Below, piece by piece: positions 1 through 5,390 of a stretch of DNA of 5,472 nt. The stretch is from CAVPGH01 sp046726955 (GTDB lineage: Bacteria > Acidobacteriota > Vicinamibacteria > Fen-336): NCBI GenBank assembly GCA_046726955.1, contig JBKPBQ010000454.1, forward strand, positions 1-5,472, in the 5' to 3' direction. The position numbers and the translations under genes were made by a program. The stretch's first letter is position 1, and the number at the start of each line of letters is the position of its first letter. Under the pieces are notes generated by a model, which did not search any database, had not been told where the DNA came from, and was given only the letters and a program-made list of their open reading frames with translations.

Positions 1-1
1 G

Positions 2-2281
2 ATCGCCGCGATCCTGATCCTGCTGCCGCCGGCCGCGGTCGTCCAGCACGTGTACTTCGATCGCGACGCCCTCCCCGAGCTTGCCCCGTTCATCCTGTTC
101 GAGCCCCCTACCACGGGCGAGGTCGTCGATGCCCGGGGAGAGGTCGTGATCCAGCTCGCACGGGAGTACCGGCGGGTGGTGACGTATGAGGAAGTGCCGC
201 TCGTACTGCGACAGGCCATCCTCGCCGCCGAGGACAAGAACTTCTATCAACATTCGGGGGTCGACTATGGCGCGCTGCCGCGGGTGATCCAGAAGACGGC
301 GTGGCGCTCCCTGGTGGAGTGGAAGAACGGCTCCGGACTCCGGCTGAGGTTGCCCCAGGGGGGATCGACGATCACGCAGCAGCTCGTGCGTGTCTATTTC
401 CTGGGGTACCTGACCGCCCGCCGGAACGACGACGTGGTATTCGCACACGGGCTGACGATCGCACGGGTCATGGCGGCGATCGTGGGCGCCCCTGCCGCCA
501 ACAAGCTGCTTCGGAAGCTGGAAGAAGTGCGTCTGGCGCTCTGGCTCGAGGAAGCGATGAGCAGGCAATATGGGACGCGGGAGCAGGCGAAGCGCGAGAT
601 CTTCGCTCGCTATGCAAGCTTCATCTACATGGGCAGCGGCCGTTATGGCTTCGGCGCGGCCTCCGAGTACTACTTCGACAAGCCGCTGGCCGGCTACACG
701 GTCGACGACGCCGGACGGGCGGCGTTGCTGGCGGGGATCGCCAAGTCGCCCGGCGACTATGCTCCGTTTGCGGGAAGCTCGCGACCGCGAGAACGCCGCA
801 ACCAGATCCTGGCCCTGATGGCGCGCAACGGCTACATCCCCGAGGACCTGGCTCTGCGGTGCCAAGCCGACCCGATCGTCGTCGTTCGCCCCGCGGTTGC
901 GAAGACGGAGGCGCCGGCGGTGATCGAGCAGGTGCTGACCGAGCTCCAGGAGCACGGCGCCGCGCGCTTCGCGGTGGAGGACCTGTTCCAGGGCAAGATA
1001 CGCGTGCGCTCCACGGTCGATCAGCGGGTGCAGAAGGTCGTCAACGAGGCCCTCGAGAACGGGCTCGCCGCGTACGAGAAGCGGCATCCCCGCGCCCGGG
1101 GGCTCACCCAGGGTTCGGTCGTGGTGCTGGCCAACGCAAACGCGGGGGTCCTCGCCGAGGTGGGGGGGCGCCAGCTCTACAACCTTCGTTCCAGCCGCTA
1201 TTCCGACTACAACCGGGCGACGGAGTCGCTTCGTCAGCCCGGCTCGGTGATGAAACCGCTCGTGTACCTCGCCGCGTTCCGCGAGGGTCTGACGCTCGAT
1301 GCCACGGTTCCCGACGAGCCCATCAGCGTGCCTCTTGATTCCGCGGAAGGCGGGATCAAGTGGATCACCAACTACGACGACAAGTTCAAAGGTCGGATCC
1401 CCGCTCGCCAGGCCTTGGCCGAGTCCCGCAACGCGGTCGCGGTGTGGCTTGCCAGGGACATCGGCATGGAGAAGGTCCTCCGGACGTGCCGAGAGCTGGG
1501 CCTTCGCACGCCGCTGCAACCCTACATCAGCACGGCGCTCGGCGCCTCCGAGGTCCCGCTCCTCGAGCTGGCCGACGCCTATCGGGCCATGGCCTCTGGG
1601 TTGCGCGCAGTGCCTCACGTCATCGCGCGAGTCACCGACAGCAATGGTGCGCTTCTCTACGAAGCGCCGGGAGCCGCCGGAACGATTCCCTTACCGAGCT
1701 TGGCTCTGATTCAGGAGGGGCTTCGCGGCGTGATCCGCCTCCCCGGGGGCACCGCGCATGCGCTCAGCGGAAGCGGTTTCCCGATCCCGGTGATGGGCAA
1801 GACCGGGACGACCAGCGAATTCCGCGACGCGCTGTTCGTCGGCTCCACCTATGGTCCGCAGGGCATCACGGTCGCGGTCCGGATCGGCTTCGACGACAAC
1901 CGGACGCTGGGTGACAAAGAGACCGGCGGGCGTACGGCTCTGCCCATCTTTCGCGAGATCATGATGCGTGTCTACAAGGATGCCCTGGTGGGGGCGGTCC
2001 CACAGTTCCCCCGCGAGCTCGAGGAGCGGATCGACGAGTACCTGGCCGCTCCGGCAAGCGGTGAAGCCGCCGGGCCCGTCGCGCGGCTGAGCAAGAACGC
2101 GGGCCATCTCCAAGGCGCAGCAAGCAGTGCAGCTCTTTCCCTTGCGTTGTCGGAGGAAGAGGCATCAGATGAGAACTTCGTACTCCGCTTTTCTGAGTGC
2201 TGTCGACGCGATCCCACCCCAGACAGCTCACCAAAGCAGTTCCGTTGGGAGGGAGGCCTCCATGAAGGACTTCGTGTCTAG
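2..2281 (+). CDS. Bifunctional class A penicillin-binding protein (PBP1A type), 5' partial
   Basis: Peptidoglycan synthase of the inner membrane: a GT51 glycosyltransferase polymerises lipid II and a transpeptidase cross-links the glycan strands. The reading frame is open from base 2, where hydrophobic codons (2-49: Ile, Ala, Leu, Val rich) look like the end of the N-terminal membrane anchor, so the true start lies upstream and the GTG at 50 is internal. Glycosyltransferase motifs: EDKNFYQHSG (230-259, first catalytic Glu), GGSTITQQL (359-385) and RKLEE (from 512, second Glu). Transpeptidase motifs: SVMK (1244-1255, Ser nucleophile), SRN (1424-1432) and KTGTT (1799-1813). Both activities should therefore be intact. 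Two features differ from textbook PBP1A: about 25 extra residues between GGSTITQQL and RKLEE, and a motif 4 reading FARYASFIYMG instead of the usual ILExYLNxxYFG. The last ~75 residues (from about 2050) are low-complexity Ala/Ser/Glu-rich and look like a non-catalytic tail. It overlaps the next gene by 20 nt, implying an operon. Family assignment is firm; the exact paralogue name is not. Confidence 0.95.
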   Translation: MAAILILLPPAAVVQHVYFDRDALPELAPFILFEPPTTGEVVDARGEVVIQLAREYRRVVTYEEVPLVLRQAILAAEDKNFYQHSGVDYGALPRVIQKTAWRSLVEWKNGSGLRLRLPQGGSTITQQLVRVYFLGYLTARRNDDVVFAHGLTIARVMAAIVGAPAANKLLRKLEEVRLALWLEEAMSRQYGTREQAKREIFARYASFIYMGSGRYGFGAASEYYFDKPLAGYTVDDAGRAALLAGIAKSPGDYAPFAGSSRPRERRNQILALMARNGYIPEDLALRCQADPIVVVRPAVAKTEAPAVIEQVLTELQEHGAARFAVEDLFQGKIRVRSTVDQRVQKVVNEALENGLAAYEKRHPRARGLTQGSVVVLANANAGVLAEVGGRQLYNLRSSRYSDYNRATESLRQPGSVMKPLVYLAAFREGLTLDATVPDEPISVPLDSAEGGIKWITNYDDKFKGRIPARQALAESRNAVAVWLARDIGMEKVLRTCRELGLRTPLQPYISTALGASEVPLLELADAYRAMASGLRAVPHVIARVTDSNGALLYEAPGAAGTIPLPSLALIQEGLRGVIRLPGGTAHALSGSGFPIPVMGKTGTTSEFRDALFVGSTYGPQGITVAVRIGFDDNRTLGDKETGGRTALPIFREIMMRVYKDALVGAVPQFPRELEERIDEYLAAPASGEAAGPVARLSKNAGHLQGAASSAALSLALSEEEASDENFVLRFSECCRRDPTPDSSPKQFRWEGGLHEGLRV
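2247..2256 (+). promoter_or_regulatory. Strong ribosome binding site that fixes the start of the Cys-repeat gene
   Basis: The purine run GGGAGGGAGG ends 5 nt before the ATG at 2262. It lies inside the end of the penicillin-binding protein gene. The frame is open further upstream, with other possible starts from 2127, but none has a comparable Shine-Dalgarno. The hydrophobic N-terminus also begins naturally at this ATG. This favours 2262 and suggests translation coupled to the upstream gene. Confidence 0.75.
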
Positions 2282-3350
2282 GCAGTACAGTGGGCTGGCG
2301 TTGTTCGCAGCGCTGTCGGTCATATTCGTCGCTTGTTCCATCTTCATTCCGTTCGGCTTCCCGTGGCTCGGTCTCGTGTGGGTGGCCCTGGCCTTCGGGG
2401 CCGCGCGCTGGAAGAGGATCCGCCCGGGTCGCTCGATCTACCGTGTTCTGGACGACGTCGACGCCGAGCCATCGCCCGCCGTGGCCTCTAAATCCGCGGC
2501 TCCCGCCGCGCGGGTCGTGCTGCACGTGGCCTGGTTGAGCTTCGTGGTCGCCTCCCTGTCTGCGGGAACGCCCGATCCTGCGGCGAACCTCTCTGCCTGC
2601 AAGAGAGGCTGGCCTTCCTGCGACAGTTCCCAGCTCACCCTGCAGGAAATGACGGCCGTGGCCGAGGCGAAGCGCATACGAAACGTCTCCGATTGCCGAG
2701 GCGGACTGAGCTCCTGCGAAAAGTGGAAGCTGTCCGAGGCGGAGACGATCGCGATCACCGTGGCGGCCTACGATCGCAACGTCTCGAACTGCAAAGGCGG
2801 CTTCAACCCCTGCGACCCCCGGCGGCTCACGGCATCGGAGGCCCGGGAGGCGGCGGCGGCCCAGCGCGAGCGGCAGCTCTCCGACTGCCGGATCGGCATC
2901 GGTCCGTGCGACCCTTCCGGGCTCACCGAGGCGGAGATCGCGAACGTAGACCTCGTCCACCGCCAGCGCGCCGTCTCCGATTGCAGGGACGGTCTGTCCG
3001 TCTGTGCACACTCCGAGCTCACCCCGACGGAAGCGAAGGAGGTGGCGCTGGCCGAACGCCAGCGCAACGTCTCGAATTGCCGGAACGGTTGGGAGGAATG
3101 TGACCGCTCCAAGCTGGACGAGCGGGAAGTCGCGGAAGTGGATGCCGCGGTGCAGACGCGGAACATGGCGGATTGCCGGGAGGGTCGCGACGGTTGTGAC
3201 TATTCCCTGCTCAGTCGGCCGGACGCCGAAGTCCTCGCTCGCGCCGAGCGCGCGCGCAATTTGACGGCATGTCGGACCGGCCGCGGCTATTGCGATCGTT
3301 CGCGACTCACGCCAACCGAGGCCGCCGCCCTTCCGAAGGAGGTCCGGTAG
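2262..3350 (+). CDS. Membrane-anchored Cys-rich tandem-repeat protein of unknown function
   Basis: A 362-residue protein that I do not recognise as a named family. Residues 10-30 and 34-48 form two closely spaced membrane segments, followed by the basic stretch RWKRIRPGR (49-57). A Pro/Ala/Ser-rich linker leads to a third hydrophobic segment (about 85-101). By the positive-inside rule both the N-terminus and the linker are cytoplasmic, and everything after the third segment is outside. Residues 109-362 are eight contiguous repeats, seven of 32 residues and a last one of 30. Each has a C-x6-C pair, a CDxSxLT turn and a helix-like EAxxVxxAxRxR stretch. Sixteen regularly placed cysteines outside the cytoplasm suggest one disulfide per repeat. 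There is no CxxCH haem motif and no enzyme motif that I can see. The 20-nt overlap with the penicillin-binding protein gene suggests co-translation and perhaps a wall-related scaffold or partner role; that is inference. Cys25 in FVAC weakly resembles a lipobox, but hydrophobic sequence follows it. Confidence 0.85.
   Translation: MKDFVSRQYSGLALFAALSVIFVACSIFIPFGFPWLGLVWVALAFGAARWKRIRPGRSIYRVLDDVDAEPSPAVASKSAAPAARVVLHVAWLSFVVASLSAGTPDPAANLSACKRGWPSCDSSQLTLQEMTAVAEAKRIRNVSDCRGGLSSCEKWKLSEAETIAITVAAYDRNVSNCKGGFNPCDPRRLTASEAREAAAAQRERQLSDCRIGIGPCDPSGLTEAEIANVDLVHRQRAVSDCRDGLSVCAHSELTPTEAKEVALAERQRNVSNCRNGWEECDRSKLDEREVAEVDAAVQTRNMADCREGRDGCDYSLLSRPDAEVLARAERARNLTACRTGRGYCDRSRLTPTEAAALPKEVR
2586..3347 (+). 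repeat. Eight in-phase 96-bp coding repeats (32-residue C-x6-C unit)
   Basis: Units begin at 2586, 2682, 2778, 2874, 2970, 3066, 3162 and 3258, with no gap or phase change; the last is two codons short. Aligned unit starts read NLSACK, NVSDCR, NVSNCK, QLSDCR, AVSDCR, NVSNCR, NMADCR and NLTACR. Gly is fixed two residues after the first Cys's basic neighbour, the second Cys lies 7 residues after the first, and most units then have Asp, Ser and Leu-Thr/Ser. The DNA has diverged more than the protein, although short blocks such as AACGTCTC recur in units 2, 3 and 6. This suggests old duplications kept under protein-level selection rather than a recent expansion. Confidence 0.93.
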
Positions 3351-3366
3351 CTCCCGCCCGCGAAGA

Positions 3367-3406
3367 GACGGCGCGACTCGCCACCGGCTAGCGCACTCGC
3401 GCCGTC
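3367..3406. terminator. Candidate bidirectional hairpin between converging genes
   Basis: GACGGCGCGA (3367-3376) is the perfect reverse complement of TCGCGCCGTC (3397-3406), giving a 10-bp GC-rich stem with a 20-nt loop. It begins 16 nt after the + strand stop at 3350 and overlaps the end of the - strand phosphatase remnant. No T-run follows on either strand, so it is not a classical intrinsic terminator; it could still stall polymerase or protect 3' ends. Confidence 0.4.
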
Positions 3407-3537
3407 ACCAGGGTCTGGTCGTCGGTCTGCTCGCCTCCGCTGAACTCGGCGACGCGGGCGATCACCACCTCGACGAGGGACGCCAACGACAGCGGACGAT
3501 GGCCCCGCAGAGTCTCGATGAGGCGGGGTTTACCGCC
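3388..3537 (-). pseudogene. C-terminal remnant of a SpoIIE/PP2C-type serine phosphatase
   Basis: Read on the - strand, the codons from 3537 down to the TAG at 3388-3390 give GGKPRLIETLRGHRPLSL, then SLVEVVIARVAEFSGGEQ, then TDDQTLVTARVR and stop. This matches the usual end of SpoIIE-type PP2C phosphatases: an (F)G-x-x-R-L-hydrophobic helix, a second helix, then a Gly-Gly/Gln-x-D-D-x-T-L strand in which the Asp pair is the metal-binding DD motif. No preceding phosphatase domain is present. Upstream in this frame lies only unrelated sequence (3538-3600), then the XRE gene in another frame. I see no convincing start codon or ribosome binding site. I read it as the tail left after a deletion, probably with the junction near 3535-3580. 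The homology call is from memory of the family pattern, without an alignment search. Confidence 0.6.
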
Positions 3538-3581
3538 AGGGTCAGGAGCAGCGGGCGCGGCCAGGACGTGAAAGCGTGCAC

Positions 3582-4463
3582 TCAGCCTTCTCGGGTCGCG
3601 TTCCCCAGGGCCGGTCCGCTGAAATGAAGCGGGTCCCTGAGGCTTTGAAGCTCTCGGTAGTAGTAGAGCGACGTCGGTCGTCTTCCCTTGAACCGGAGCC
3701 CCCTCAGGAACTCGATTTCGTCCAGGGCAGCGTCGCCGCTCAGTTGAGGGTCGCGGAGGAACTCCTTGAGCCCCGGCTCTTCCTCGACCGGTTGGTCAGG
3801 CCTTTCCACGAACTCGAACTTCCTGGGGCGGCCGGGGGCGAGCCTCCGGTTCAGCACGACATCCATGCCGAAGCTCGCGAGGTCGATGTCCCAGGATTCG
3901 ATCAACGGATCAAGGAAGGAAATGCAGTTTTCGACCGACACATTGAAGATGTCCGTGTCCAGGAACTCGAGGAGGATGACGCGCATGTCTTCATAGCTGC
4001 GGCCGCTGAGTCGAGCCACCAGGTGGAGCCAGTTTTCGTTCTCCAGCTCCTCCTTGGCCACTCTCTTGACCACGTCCAAGAGCTTTTGCGTGACGAGACG
4101 CTCGAGCTCGCCGAAGGGCTGCTTCTCGAAGATCGCGCGGATCTGTCCCTCTCTGGGGGGTGAGCACTTGTGCAGAATCAGCTCGCGAACCTCTTTGAAT
4201 AGAGGAGCGGGAGGGTCGCTCAAGCTCTTCTTGAGCTCGTCTCGGCGCTGGAGCTCGGCCAGCTTCGAGAGCTTCCCCGGTGGGAGCTTCAGCAATCGCG
4301 ACATCTTGTCGTAGATATCCGTGCGGTCAGGCGCCGGCGGCATCTTCTTGCGCGCCAGAAGCTGGGAGATGTAGGACTCCGTCACCTCGGCGGCCGCCGC
4401 CAGATCTTTCTGCTCGAGCCCCAATTCTTCGAGCCGCTGTCGTATGAGCAAGCGGACTTCCAC
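3582..4463 (-). CDS. XRE/Cro-type helix-turn-helix regulator with a long unrecognised C-terminal region
   Basis: A predicted cytoplasmic DNA-binding protein of 293 residues. The N-terminal Cro/C1 fold runs from about residue 2 to 68: helix 1 (VRLLIRQRLEELG), helix 2 (QKDLAAAAEV, 18-27) and the recognition helix (TESYISQLLARKK, 28-40). The remaining ~220 residues are mostly charged helical sequence with no domain I can name. They contain GRPRK (211-215), which resembles an AT-hook core, and end near SLYYYRELQSLRDPLHF. I chose the GTG at 4463 because GGAGG lies 6 nt upstream; the ATG at 4511 has no Shine-Dalgarno and its codons overlap a repeated TTAAGC motif that looks like operator DNA. The gene diverges from the ABM-groESL block and probably regulates that block, itself, or both. 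By eye it is less GC-rich than its neighbours. The phosphatase remnant lies directly downstream on the same strand. Confidence 0.85.
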   Translation of the reverse strand: MEVRLLIRQRLEELGLEQKDLAAAAEVTESYISQLLARKKMPPAPDRTDIYDKMSRLLKLPPGKLSKLAELQRRDELKKSLSDPPAPLFKEVRELILHKCSPPREGQIRAIFEKQPFGELERLVTQKLLDVVKRVAKEELENENWLHLVARLSGRSYEDMRVILLEFLDTDIFNVSVENCISFLDPLIESWDIDLASFGMDVVLNRRLAPGRPRKFEFVERPDQPVEEEPGLKEFLRDPQLSGDAALDEIEFLRGLRFKGRRPTSLYYYRELQSLRDPLHFSGPALGNATREG

Positions 4464-4469
4464 AGAGTG

Positions 4470-4474
4470 CCTCC
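4470..4474 (-). promoter_or_regulatory. Ribosome binding site deciding the GTG start of the XRE gene
   Basis: CCTCC on the + strand reads GGAGG on the - strand, 6 nt before the GTG at 4463-4461. The competing ATG at 4511 has only TAATCACAC in front of it. The helix-turn-helix also begins within two residues of the GTG, as in many XRE proteins. Confidence 0.7.
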
Positions 4475-4530
4475 ATGAGATGCCGTCCGAAGAGAGCGCC
4501 TGCTTAACCATGTGTGATTAAGCCGATCGC

Positions 4531-4559
4531 ATGATTGCAGATTTCGCTTGACAGGACAA
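4531..4559 (-). promoter_or_regulatory. Possible promoter of the XRE gene
   Basis: On the - strand, TTGTCC (4559-4554) and AATCAT (4536-4531) are 17 nt apart, each matching 4 of 6 consensus bases, with a TG extension (TGC) just before the -10. The predicted start would fall near 4524, beside the TTAAGC box at 4518. It overlaps the -35 and spacer of the opposing promoter, so the two would compete. The match is modest. Confidence 0.35.
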
Positions 4560-4577
4560 GTGAACTTCACGTAGAGT
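4548..4577 (+). promoter_or_regulatory. Sigma-70-like promoter for the ABM gene, perhaps also groESL
   Basis: A perfect -35 TTGACA (4548-4553) is followed by an 18-nt spacer and TAGAGT (4572-4577, 4 of 6 bases). Transcription would begin near 4584, leaving a leader of about 85 nt before the ATG at 4669. A palindrome fills most of the spacer and a TTAAGC box lies right after the -10, so this promoter is probably controlled. Confidence 0.6.
4560..4570. promoter_or_regulatory. Perfect 11-bp palindrome in the promoter spacer
   Basis: GTGAACTTCAC reads the same on both strands around a central C. It lies between the -35 and -10 of the + strand promoter, a position where a dimeric regulator would repress or remodel the promoter. 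Its sequence is unrelated to the TTAAGC boxes, so it may belong to a second regulator. Confidence 0.45.
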
Positions 4578-4639
4578 GGTTAAGCGATTGAGGGTCTCTT
4601 TCAGATCATCTTAAGCAGAGTCGGTTATCTGGAATGGCC

Positions 4640-4662
4640 CCTTGGCCCAGGAACCAAGGAGG
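4640..4662 (+). promoter_or_regulatory. Leader hairpin partly covering the ABM ribosome binding site
   Basis: CCTTGG (4640-4645) pairs perfectly with CCAAGG (4654-4659) across an 8-nt loop. The 3' arm includes the first four bases of the Shine-Dalgarno AAGGAGG (4656-4662), which lies 6 nt before the ATG at 4669. A 6-bp stem could modestly limit ribosome access; whether it acts as a switch is unknown. The strong Shine-Dalgarno fixes the start at 4669. Confidence 0.4.
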
Positions 4663-4668
4663 TCCCAA

Positions 4669-4998
4669 ATGTTTGCCCGCAAAGTCTCCATGCATCTCAA
4701 GCCGAACCACGCTGCGGAGCTGACGCGGCGGATCGACAAGGAGATCATTCCCCTGCTTCGAAAGCAGGAGGGGTTTCAGGACGAAATCAACTTCATCACC
4801 GCCAGCGGCGAGGATGCCTTCGCCATCAGTCTCTGGGACCGGAAAGAGGACGCGGAAAGCTACAACCGCGGAACCTATCCCGCAGTCGCCAGGCTCCTGG
4901 CGACCGTCGTCGAGGGAACGCCTCAGGTGGAAACCTATGAGGTCACCAACTCGACATTCCACAAGATTCCCGCGGCCGTGACGTCCTCGGTTCGCTAA
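4669..4998 (+). CDS. ABM-like (antibiotic biosynthesis monooxygenase fold) small protein
   Basis: A 109-residue soluble protein with the pattern of the dimeric alpha/beta-barrel ABM group: strand FARKVSMHL (2-10); long helix from PNHAAELTRRIDKEIIPLL (12-30); QEGFQDEINFI (33-43), with the usual Gly-Phe turn; strand and Trp in FAISLWDRKEDAESY (51-65); helix 70-82; and a last strand VETYEVTNSTF (87-97). The family includes quinol monooxygenases and haem-degrading enzymes, but most members are uncharacterised and no residue here identifies a substrate. The Trp/Asp segment is common in stand-alone members that show no known chemistry. The start is set by AAGGAGG 6 nt upstream. It lies directly before groES on the same strand and diverges from the XRE gene, so it may be stress-linked; that is inference. 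Fold assignment is from pattern recognition only. Confidence 0.75.
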   Translation: MFARKVSMHLKPNHAAELTRRIDKEIIPLLRKQEGFQDEINFITASGEDAFAISLWDRKEDAESYNRGTYPAVARLLATVVEGTPQVETYEVTNSTFHKIPAAVTSSVR

Positions 4999-5009
4999 GT
5001 CCTGTCGTA

Positions 5010-5030
5010 CGGGGAGGGGACCCCTCCTCG
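5010..5030 (+). terminator. GC-rich palindrome between the ABM gene and groES
   Basis: GGAGGGG (5013-5019) and CCCCTCC (5021-5027) are perfect reverse complements around a single A. A GT pair and two further GC pairs extend the stem out to 5010 and 5030. It begins 11 nt after the ABM stop and ends 22 nt before the groES ribosome binding site. No T-run follows, so it may be a partial terminator, an RNA processing or stability element, or a protein site. Confidence 0.4.
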
Positions 5031-5065
5031 GTTCTCGGCACAGTTCTCTCCTGAAGGAGACCACG

Positions 5066-5353
5066 ATGAAAGTACGTCCGCTTCACGACCGCTTGCTGGT
5101 TCGCCGCATCGAGGAAAAGGAGACGGCCAAGGGCGGGATCATCATCCCGGACACGGCCAAGGAGAAGCCCCAGGAGGGCGAGGTGCTCGCCGTCGGCAAC
5201 GGCAAGATCCTCGAAAACGGAACCAAGGTCGCGGTCGAGGTCAAGGTCGGCAACAAGATCCTCTTCGGCAAGTACACCGGGACCGACATCAAGATCGACG
5301 GGGAGGAAGTTCTGATCCTGCGCGAAGACGAAGTGCTGGCGGTGCTGGCGTAG
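5066..5353 (+). CDS. groES: Co-chaperonin GroES
   Basis: A 95-residue cytoplasmic lid of the GroEL chaperonin; seven copies cap the ring during ATP-driven folding of client proteins. The N-terminal RPLHDRLLVRR (4-14) is the family signature. The mobile loop (about 16-33) contains the GroEL-binding tripeptide Ile25-Ile26-Ile27 within GGIIIPDTAKEKPQEGEV. The roof-loop region is about 45-55 and the C-terminal strand is EEVLILREDEVLAVL. Length is normal for bacterial GroES. The Shine-Dalgarno GAAGGAGA ends 5 nt before the ATG. groEL follows after 37 nt. No CIRCE inverted repeat (HrcA site) and no recognisable heat-shock promoter lies in the 67 nt upstream, so expression may come from the promoter before the ABM gene. 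Confidence 0.98.
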   Translation: MKVRPLHDRLLVRRIEEKETAKGGIIIPDTAKEKPQEGEVLAVGNGKILENGTKVAVEVKVGNKILFGKYTGTDIKIDGEEVLILREDEVLAVLA

Positions 5354-5390
5354 TCGTTCCCGGACGGTATTGAAGGAAGCAGGCAAGAAG

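Larger units (their letters stand above)
4502..4616. promoter_or_regulatory. Four TTAAGC boxes, candidate operators of the XRE regulator
   Basis: TTAAGC occurs at 4518-4523, 4580-4585 and 4611-4616, and inverted (GCTTAA) at 4502-4507. Longer agreement exists: the inverted copy and the 4580 copy share the perfect 9-mer TGGTTAAGC, and the 4518 copy reads TGATTAAGC. The first two boxes (4502 and 4518) form an inverted pair with a 10-nt gap in the regulator's leader. The 4580 box sits 2 nt after the -10 of the + strand promoter, where bound protein would block transcription start. Four copies of an AT-containing hexamer in 115 bp of GC-rich DNA are unlikely to be chance. That the neighbouring XRE protein binds them is inference. 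Confidence 0.55.

Noticed and set aside
50..52. GTG as start of the penicillin-binding protein
   Set aside because: The frame is open and hydrophobic upstream to the window edge (2-49), as expected for the membrane anchor, and a GT51 protein should have such an anchor before the catalytic domain.
2127..2261. A longer N-terminus (45 residues) for the Cys-repeat protein
   Set aside because: No good Shine-Dalgarno precedes the upstream starts, the added sequence is low-complexity and overlaps the other gene deeply, and GGGAGGGAGG directly precedes the ATG at 2262.
2316..2340. Lipoprotein signal (FVAC with Cys25) in the Cys-repeat protein
   Set aside because: Phe at -3 is a poor lipobox residue, and strongly hydrophobic sequence follows the Cys, fitting a pair of membrane helices better than a cleaved signal.
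1959..3011. A long open - strand frame across the end of the penicillin-binding protein and the repeat gene
   Set aside because: The Arg/Gly/Pro-rich translation is typical of antisense reading in GC-rich DNA, and both + strand genes there have strong protein-level signals.
2586..3347. CRISPR-like or satellite DNA because of regular 96-bp spacing
   Set aside because: The regularity is in the encoded protein; the DNA units differ strongly, and there are no short identical repeats with unrelated spacers.
3576..4163. A long open + strand frame opposite the XRE gene
   Set aside because: It has no ribosome binding site or recognisable domain, and the - strand frame encodes a clear helix-turn-helix; it is the antisense shadow of that gene.
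4464..4511. ATG at 4511 as start of the XRE gene
   Set aside because: It has no ribosome binding site, adds 16 residues before the fold, and its first codons are the inverted TTAAGC box; the GTG at 4463 has GGAGG at 6 nt.
4574..4583. CIRCE half-site (GAGTGGTTAA resembles GAGTGCTAA)
   Set aside because: It is imperfect and the partner TTAGCACTC half is missing at the required 9-nt distance upstream.
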